The translations under genes and the position numbers were made by a program. This document shows positions 39,019 through 44,145 of a stretch of DNA of 44,145 nt, in pieces (position 1 is the first letter of the stretch; every line of letters starts with the position of its first letter). The DNA comes from Halorubrum aidingense JCM 13560 (GTDB lineage: Archaea > Halobacteriota > Halobacteria > Halobacteriales > Haloferacaceae), in the NCBI RefSeq assembly GCF_000336995.1, contig NZ_AOJI01000027.1, forward strand, positions 1-44,145, read 5' to 3'. The notes under the pieces are model-generated. The model ran no database searches, was not told where the DNA came from, and saw only the letters and a program-made list of their open reading frames with translations.

Positions 39019-41925
39019 TCAGCTTCTTCGGATTATGTGTTTACGATGACCTCCTCCGGCTTTGTGTAATTGCATCTCATGGTTCCCAGACAACTCTCTT
39101 GAGACAGTTTCCATGGAGTGCTTTGGGTGGTTTATTTCCACCCCGATGTTAGAGACAATTGGAGGGATCTTGTCATCAGAATACCGCTCCGTCCACTGAT
39201 CAGAGCCGTCATTCAGCTTTCGCCATTTGTCGTATGAGATATCTTCTGAATACACGTAATGTCTACCATCCTCGTAAATGAAGAGTTCCTCTGGTAGATG
39301 TGTATAGGTATCATTAGCGATTTCGTTGATGAACTCTTCTACTGTCAAAACTAACGTCCGAGCACGAATCCCGAATCCAGAGCAAGGTTGGATCGTCGTG
39401 ACTTCTTCCGCCTTTTCGTCGTAGTCTAGCGCCTGTCGAGCGGTCGTCTCATCATCAACAAGAAGAATTAGATCTATCTGCCCGTGGACATCATTTTCCA
39501 CCGACTGGTATCCGAGTTCTCTACTCACGAGGAAGGCAGTATGTACGTCCAATTGCGAGGGGCTTGAGAGGCCGAGTTCTCCCGCCATTGTTCGGAGCAA
39601 TTCTCGCGCATACTTCGTTTGGCGTAATCCGCAGATGATCTGAGCCAGATCCTCCTGTGACGCAACCTGATCCTGCTCTTCATGCTGATCCTCCAGATAT
39701 TCCCTCAGAGCAGGATAGGCATCGCAGTATTTTTTGTTTAGCTCAACGCCGATCGGTCTTCGATCCATCAGCTCTGATTGTCCTAGCACGACGCCAGAGC
39801 CAGCGAAGGGATCTAGTACAATGTCACCACTCTCTGTAGAGAGTGTGAGAATCTGTTCGATTAGCTCTGGAGGGAACGCTGCGGGGTGATCAAACACGTC
39901 TACCTCTCCAGTAAATGACCCTCGTGTCGGTGGTTCAAACTCCCAGATATTTTCAGGAAGCTTCCCGAGTGGATGGTAACGCTCAGGGAAATCAGCCCAC
40001 CATTTCTTGAATTGATCGGGATCCGATTCTCGGATACGATCCATCTGCAGTTCAAAATTAGGGTTTTTGCTGAAACAGAGGACATATTCGAATACGTTCC
40101 GTAGTCTTCCCTCTTTCGTATACGGAAGAGCGCGGTTCTTATTCCAGATGACGATGTCTTGGAGGATCCACGACTCATCGTTATCCGTCGTGTGACCACA
40201 GTGAGGGCACGCTGTCTGTCGGCTATCTAGCTCCTCAACACCTCTTAGTATCGTATTCTCACAATTTGAACACTCTAACCCTTGATCGAGGTTCTGACAC
40301 ACACGTGCGATGTCGAATGGAAGCTGGACGATTTCGCGATTACGTCGGAAAGTATTCACGACAACCCAAAGTGAGCCGTCGTCTCTGGTGACCGAGTATA
40401 CCTCGGAGAAGAGGTTTTGGAGCTCTTGTAGATATTCGACATAGGATCCATGTTGTCCTATTTCATTTTCCTCGCTTGAACCGTATTCCTTGAGGTCGTA
40501 GTACGGCGGGGAGGTGATTGTCGTATCAACGAACTCCGCTTGTTCGTTTAGTGTGTCTGCTGCATGGTCTCTTATTGCTGGAATGATCGACTTCGCATCA
40601 CCGTGGTGGAGACCAAAAATATCTGAGTTCGAGTCAAATGTGGGTGTGCTTGCAAGTTCTTCTGCCGACTCCTCCTCTTCTTGTATTTGACTGGTTGTCG
40701 ACGCGCCACCCGACGAGACTCGCTTACCGTACTCTCTTCCTTCTGGAAGCAATTCCTCGTCAGAGAGTTCTTCTCTTATTTTACGCCAGATTTCGCTGTT
40801 CGTATCCAGCCGTGTCTTCTTATTGTCAGTCGGAACTTCATCAGTATCGCCGATCGGGAAGATCCGGAGCGTGCCGCCGAAGTAATTATATTGGTTATTA
40901 CGCGTCAAATCAAATAGGTCCTCAAATACTGAGGTCATCAGTACTCGGCCGTTTGCATAAATGTCGACACCTTGCCGATTCTGACTCGGCCGATATCGAT
41001 ATCTGAATTTTCCACTTTGGGTGAGCAGGTTTGGATGTTCCTTCTCTGCCCACTTAGTCATAGAATCAATATCCAGAGTACCAGCCTCATACTGCACTTG
41101 GTATTGATCTCCTTGAGGGGTCGACACGCAAAATTGGCGAGACTTCTGTTCCGTTTCATCGGTATACGAAGGACTGATAGAAGGTACCTCAAACGTTCCC
41201 TGCTCGTTCGAGGGTAAGTCGTGATAATGTAGAACTATTTGATTGTCATCGCGAGCAGAGAGCAAGCGCCGAAACAGAACGCCGAGCCGCTCACGTACGT
41301 ATTGGATTTTCGTTCCAAGAGAGTTAGCGGACGGCCAGACGTCGGAATCAAACTGTGAACGGGCACACGTCGCATGTATGCGGGTTCCGTGGTCAGCTTG
41401 TAATAGTGAATCAACGGCTTCCGGAACCCCAATCTTCCAATGACGTTCTGTCGCGTCGACTATCGGCAAGTCTCCAGTTATTGGACCATCAACACGTAGA
41501 CAATCACTATCAGCTGTCTGAGTTACTAACGAAAAACAGTGAGTGTCAGCTTCAATATCGCGCTGTTTGAGAGACTCCTCAAACCAAGCTAAACTCGCCT
41601 TCAGCCCCCATCCAACGTTATTGAGTATTCCTTCAGATATTTCCTTATTGCCCGTTCGAAAAACGTGGTTCTGGAGGTCTTCTCTTGTAATTCCGGGACC
41701 GTTATCAGAGATATACGTAGTTACTGTCTCTTCTCCACGAACAAACGAAATGGAGATATTAATTTGTTCATCTGGCTCATCAAAGTAGTTCTCTCCGTCA
41801 ACGACCGCAGCAACTGAGTTATCAATGAGTTCTTGAGCGGCATCCAGAAAATTTTCGTGCTGCTTCGCCATCCCGGAGGCCAACATTTCCAGTTCTACCG
41901 CAGACTCACACGTTTCGCTATTCAT
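39019..41925 (-). CDS. GHKL (MORC-like) ATPase fused to a beta-class DNA methyltransferase
   Basis: The 968-residue protein has two complete modules. Residues 1 to about 400 form a Bergerat-fold ATPase: N box QELIDNSVAAV (31-41), G1 ISDNGPGI (72-79), lid and G2 NNVGWGLKAS (102-111), and a transducer-like region to KKTRLDTNSEIW. An acidic hinge lies at about 410-425. Residues of about 435-968 form a permuted methyltransferase with motif IV TSPPYYDL (471-478), a zinc ribbon (C552/C555, C573/C576), the patch KEGRLRNVFEYVLCFSK and WWADFPERYHPLGKLPENIW, AdoMet motif DPFAGSGVV (705-713), and a C-terminal domain ending near PPIVSNIGVEINHP. The second module is paralogous to the gene at 35708. ATG 41925 follows a TTTACG-type element. 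Likely role: ATP-gated DNA modification or sensing of methylation; inferred. Confidence 0.88.
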   Translation of the reverse strand: MNSETCESAVELEMLASGMAKQHENFLDAAQELIDNSVAAVVDGENYFDEPDEQINISISFVRGEETVTTYISDNGPGITREDLQNHVFRTGNKEISEGILNNVGWGLKASLAWFEESLKQRDIEADTHCFSLVTQTADSDCLRVDGPITGDLPIVDATERHWKIGVPEAVDSLLQADHGTRIHATCARSQFDSDVWPSANSLGTKIQYVRERLGVLFRRLLSARDDNQIVLHYHDLPSNEQGTFEVPSISPSYTDETEQKSRQFCVSTPQGDQYQVQYEAGTLDIDSMTKWAEKEHPNLLTQSGKFRYRYRPSQNRQGVDIYANGRVLMTSVFEDLFDLTRNNQYNYFGGTLRIFPIGDTDEVPTDNKKTRLDTNSEIWRKIREELSDEELLPEGREYGKRVSSGGASTTSQIQEEEESAEELASTPTFDSNSDIFGLHHGDAKSIIPAIRDHAADTLNEQAEFVDTTITSPPYYDLKEYGSSEENEIGQHGSYVEYLQELQNLFSEVYSVTRDDGSLWVVVNTFRRNREIVQLPFDIARVCQNLDQGLECSNCENTILRGVEELDSRQTACPHCGHTTDNDESWILQDIVIWNKNRALPYTKEGRLRNVFEYVLCFSKNPNFELQMDRIRESDPDQFKKWWADFPERYHPLGKLPENIWEFEPPTRGSFTGEVDVFDHPAAFPPELIEQILTLSTESGDIVLDPFAGSGVVLGQSELMDRRPIGVELNKKYCDAYPALREYLEDQHEEQDQVASQEDLAQIICGLRQTKYARELLRTMAGELGLSSPSQLDVHTAFLVSRELGYQSVENDVHGQIDLILLVDDETTARQALDYDEKAEEVTTIQPCSGFGIRARTLVLTVEEFINEIANDTYTHLPEELFIYEDGRHYVYSEDISYDKWRKLNDGSDQWTERYSDDKIPPIVSNIGVEINHPKHSMETVSRELSGNHEMQLHKAGGGHRKHIIRRS

Positions 41926-42009
41926 GAGTGGAAGCCTTCACCCGTAAATTCAATATCTATCTTCATCGTTGCTCTTTGCTTGCTTCTCTCTCTTATCGGA
42001 GTTTAATCT

Positions 42010-43629
42010 ATGGATCTAGTTGGAGTCATTGTGGCGTACGCTTGCCCTTTGAAGTACGACTGCACCGGAGTCCGTGGGCAAATAATGTTCGGGCAAGGGT
42101 TTTCTAATCGGACCTACAAATTTGGAATAGTGAAGGGGGAACCCGAACAGGAATCCGGGGAAAGGAAGGCATCTGAATCACCCTCTCGAAAGGAATTAAT
42201 AGAAGAGTTGCTGCGGCTGGACTCGGCTCTAGACCGAATACCGTATCCCTCTGACGTTTCAGAGATGACCAATTATTCTGCTGCTAAGTTTCAGAATGAA
42301 TTTGGCCCATGGGACGAAGCCCTTGATGTAGCGGGTATTGACAAAGAGGAAGAACTCCTTGCCGAACTTCAACGCGTCACAGATGAGCTTGGAAAGAAGC
42401 CCACTCAATCAGAGGTGAACTCTCTTGGAAAATATAGCCACAGCATGTATGCTCGATATTTTGGACAATGGAGTACCGCGAAGGAGCGTCTTGATGATTT
42501 TGAAGCCTCAGAGACGGTAGCCTCACAGCAATCGAAAGGGGTAGAAAACACATCTCAATCCGAGTCTAAATTCGTTTGGAACCCTCCTGTTGAGCAATCG
42601 GTAGACAACGAGCAACAGGAACCAACGCAAACCAACGCAGGAGAGTATACCACTGAAGAGCTATTGGATTATATCCGTAAATTAGACAAACTGTTTGGGG
42701 AACCGCCATCAGAACAGTTTGTACGCGACTATGGCTCGTATCCAATTGAGGCCTACAAAAGGCGTTTTACATCGTGGAATGAGGTAATAGACGCAGCAAA
42801 TCTTCCATTAGTTGATTGGGAAAAGCGATCCAATAGGAAATTCACACGAGTTGAAATACTTGATAAATTGGTGGAATACGCTGCAAAAGCTGGTGAGGTT
42901 CCTGAGCCAATTGATGTCTGGCAAAATACCGATCTTTACGCGATGACTGTCGATGATCGTTTCGGAAGCCTCGGAACGGCTTTTGATCTATCTGGCATTA
43001 CCGATGATGCGTTTGATAAACACTCAGACCAGTCGGACGATGACGGTGTCGACGTTTCACCTGATGACAGTGGCGTTATTCACGAAATGAAGCGGATAGG
43101 TGAGCCCCCATCTGATCCGCCGAGTCCGTCTGATTTTGAGCGGGAATCGATTCTCTCAGTAGTAACAGTCAGGGAATCCTTCGGTACGTGGCTAACTGCA
43201 CTACAAGAAGCGGGTTATAACCCTGAAGCCGCGATTGACGACGAGGAGTCAGCGCAGGGATACACAAAAGAAGAACTGCTCGAAGAAATTCGCCGAGTTA
43301 CGATCCGGATCGGAGCAGTTCCGGCCTCAAGAGATTTCGACAATATTGCGGACATGACCTCTCAAACAGTTAAAAACCATATTGGAGGGTGGGAGGTTGC
43401 CCTAGAGAGAGCAGGAGTCAGTAATCTAGATAATTCCGAGATCCGCAAGCTATGGGAGGAGTATAAACTCCCAGATGCTGAAACGCTTCAAGCAGAAGTA
43501 GAATGGGTTGATGAGGCAGTGGCAGGACGGACTACGACCGCCGATATTCGAACATTCGCTCGGTACCCTGAGTCTTATTTTGAGGAGGTATTCGGGTCTG
43601 TCGATAACGCTCTGGAAGTAATAGAATAA
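42010..43629 (+). CDS. Protein with seven homing-endonuclease-associated (HEAR) repeats
   Basis: The frame encodes up to 539 residues. Seven helical repeats of about 48-52 residues lie at about 61-110, 114-162, 215-264, 281-330, 357-403, 419-470 and 491-538. They share the pattern ELL..(I/L)..L...LG..P...(D/F).....Y....(Y/V)...FG.W..AL..AG(I/V), clearest in KFQNEFGPWDEALDVAGI and TVKNHIGGWEVALERAGV. This matches the homing-endonuclease-associated repeat (HNH_repeat, PF18780), a small DNA-binding helical unit. No HNH, GIY-YIG or other nuclease motif is present. The start is unsettled: ATG 42010, GTG 42031 (24-30 bp after GTTTAAT at 42001) or ATG 42085. It is divergent from the ATPase-methyltransferase across an 84-bp spacer, so the two may be co-regulated. 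Confidence 0.8.
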   Translation: MDLVGVIVAYACPLKYDCTGVRGQIMFGQGFSNRTYKFGIVKGEPEQESGERKASESPSRKELIEELLRLDSALDRIPYPSDVSEMTNYSAAKFQNEFGPWDEALDVAGIDKEEELLAELQRVTDELGKKPTQSEVNSLGKYSHSMYARYFGQWSTAKERLDDFEASETVASQQSKGVENTSQSESKFVWNPPVEQSVDNEQQEPTQTNAGEYTTEELLDYIRKLDKLFGEPPSEQFVRDYGSYPIEAYKRRFTSWNEVIDAANLPLVDWEKRSNRKFTRVEILDKLVEYAAKAGEVPEPIDVWQNTDLYAMTVDDRFGSLGTAFDLSGITDDAFDKHSDQSDDDGVDVSPDDSGVIHEMKRIGEPPSDPPSPSDFERESILSVVTVRESFGTWLTALQEAGYNPEAAIDDEESAQGYTKEELLEEIRRVTIRIGAVPASRDFDNIADMTSQTVKNHIGGWEVALERAGVSNLDNSEIRKLWEEYKLPDAETLQAEVEWVDEAVAGRTTTADIRTFARYPESYFEEVFGSVDNALEVIE

Positions 43630-43680
43630 AACAGAGTTTAGTTCGATAGAATGATCAGTATTCAGTAGGAATTCCAGAGA

Positions 43681-44136
43681 TCAGTCGTCAAAATCGTAGA
43701 ACTCTTGCCCTAATTGAACAATATCGGTTGTGAGTTCGCTGAACCCGTCTCCCGGACGAACGTAGAGGCTGTGCAGTTCCTCGATGCCACCCCGGGCATA
43801 CTCTTGCGCAATCTTATAGACCCTCTTTTCGTCCCGAAGAACCTGAGGGTCTCTCTCTTCGTACGCGGCAATCGATTTGATAATCCATTCCTGTTGATCG
43901 GAGAGTGATGGACGATTAAACAAGGCATGGCGTCCAGACCCTAGTTCTATTCGGCCCGACCGTTTTCGTCCGTATCCAAGCGCGAACATGAATAAGTCGA
44001 TTCGCTGTACGCCGTAAAACGGGGAGTCCTCTTCTCCGACCAGAGTATCGAAGTAATCTCGTGCCTGTTGATCCACCACGACGTCGCGGCCAGCTTTTGT
44101 TTTTTCGTATCCAGCTTCAGGACTCTGGTCACTCAT
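43681..44136 (-). CDS. Small protein resembling Dnd-associated / phage-type unknowns
   Basis: The 151-residue protein begins MSDQSPEAGYEKTKAGRD; the middle reads VQRIDLFMFALGYGRKRSGR and IELGSGRHALFNRPSLSDQQ, followed by helical stretches EWIIKSIAAYEERDPQVLRD and VYKIAQEYARGGIEELHSLY. The DLFMFALGYG...R...LG pattern resembles proteins annotated as Dnd (phosphorothioation) system-associated, from memory only. No catalytic motif is visible. It converges on the HEAR-repeat gene with 51 bp between. Its promoter lies beyond the window (ATG at 44136). It fits the DNA-modification theme of the island but is not proof of a Dnd locus. Confidence 0.65.
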   Translation of the reverse strand: MSDQSPEAGYEKTKAGRDVVVDQQARDYFDTLVGEEDSPFYGVQRIDLFMFALGYGRKRSGRIELGSGRHALFNRPSLSDQQEWIIKSIAAYEERDPQVLRDEKRVYKIAQEYARGGIEELHSLYVRPGDGFSELTTDIVQLGQEFYDFDD

Positions 44137-44145
44137 CTTTCTTTC

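Larger units (their letters stand above)
31140..44145. mobile_element. Putative genomic island integrated at tRNA-Arg, open on the right
   Basis: From just after the tRNA to the end of the window the DNA is visibly richer in A/T. Codons change from mainly C/G-ending to mixed (frequent AAT, AAA, GAA, ATT, AGA), spacers reach over 400 bp, and genes alternate strands. The content is DNA methyltransferases, GHKL ATPases and small unknown proteins, with no housekeeping genes. Insertion at a tRNA 3' end is the common site for haloarchaeal integrative elements. I found no integrase, transposase or repeat of the tRNA 3' end, so the element either extends past the window or is a decayed remnant. Confidence 0.65.

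Noticed and set aside
31433..44136. A known BREX, DISARM or complete Dnd locus
   Set aside because: No PglZ, BrxC, DrmA/B helicase, DndA-E or SspB/C homologue is recognisable; one small Dnd-associated-like protein is not enough.
31140..44145. Integrase gene or downstream att repeat proving a complete integrative element
   Set aside because: No tyrosine-recombinase motif set and no second copy of the tRNA-Arg 3' end was seen, so only a putative, right-open island is claimed.

Overview
The window is chromosomal DNA from a halophilic archaeon (class Halobacteria; a Halorubrum-like organism is my best guess). The case rests on acidic proteins, very GC-rich coding DNA with C/G-ending codons, mostly leaderless genes with a TATA-like box about 25-30 bp before the start codon, and archaeal-type TyrS, PheS/PheT, MCM and HalOD1 proteins. 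It appears to be one end of a draft contig: bases 2-20 are the 19-bp Tn5/Nextera mosaic end, so the first gene is artificially truncated.

Region 1 (1-31139) is mainly core genome. In order it holds a 5'-truncated HAD phosphatase, a small membrane protein divergent from panB, a Tat-signal protein with two HU domains, a DUF460/COG2433 RNase H-fold protein, a poly-gamma-glutamate-type pair (an internally duplicated PgsC, then PgsB), tyrS, a NucS-N-domain/zinc-finger protein, a RimK ATP-grasp fused to a retropepsin-like RimB domain, a Ski2-type helicase with a Sec63-like tail, a membrane-anchored TRAM protein, and mcm. The mcm gene carries a 523-residue intein with an apparently intact LAGLIDADG endonuclease. 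The extein codons just upstream of the intein differ from the rest of the gene, as expected from co-conversion during homing. Four haloarchaeal proteins of unknown function follow mcm, then a MinD/ParA-type ATPase in closely packed or overlapping frames. After these come a degenerate M48 peptidase, a HalOD1 protein, pheS-pheT, an M29 aminopeptidase, pepF, rimI, a PAS-PAS histidine kinase and tRNA-Arg(CCG).

Region 2 (about 31140-44145) starts at the 3' end of tRNA-Arg and looks like an integrated island. The DNA becomes visibly AT-richer, codon use changes, spacers lengthen and strands alternate. I see no integrase and no second copy of the tRNA 3' end, so the far boundary probably lies outside the window. 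The island is dominated by DNA modification and candidate defence genes: a stand-alone MORC/MutL-like GHKL ATPase; a pentapeptide-repeat protein fused to a two-TM potassium-type pore; a beta-class DNA methyltransferase with a zinc-ribbon insertion; a D12-class Dam-like adenine methyltransferase; a 968-residue fusion of a second GHKL ATPase to a paralogue of the beta-class methyltransferase; a protein with seven homing-endonuclease-associated repeats (HEAR) and no nuclease domain; and a small protein resembling Dnd-associated proteins. No restriction endonuclease is recognisable.

The best candidate for an undescribed system is this set: two GHKL ATPases (one in cis and one in trans to methyltransferases), two paralogous methyltransferases sharing an uncharacterised C-terminal domain, a HEAR DNA-binding array and a possible channel effector. 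The other strongest oddities are the apparently secreted double-HU protein and the mcm intein with its co-conversion tract.
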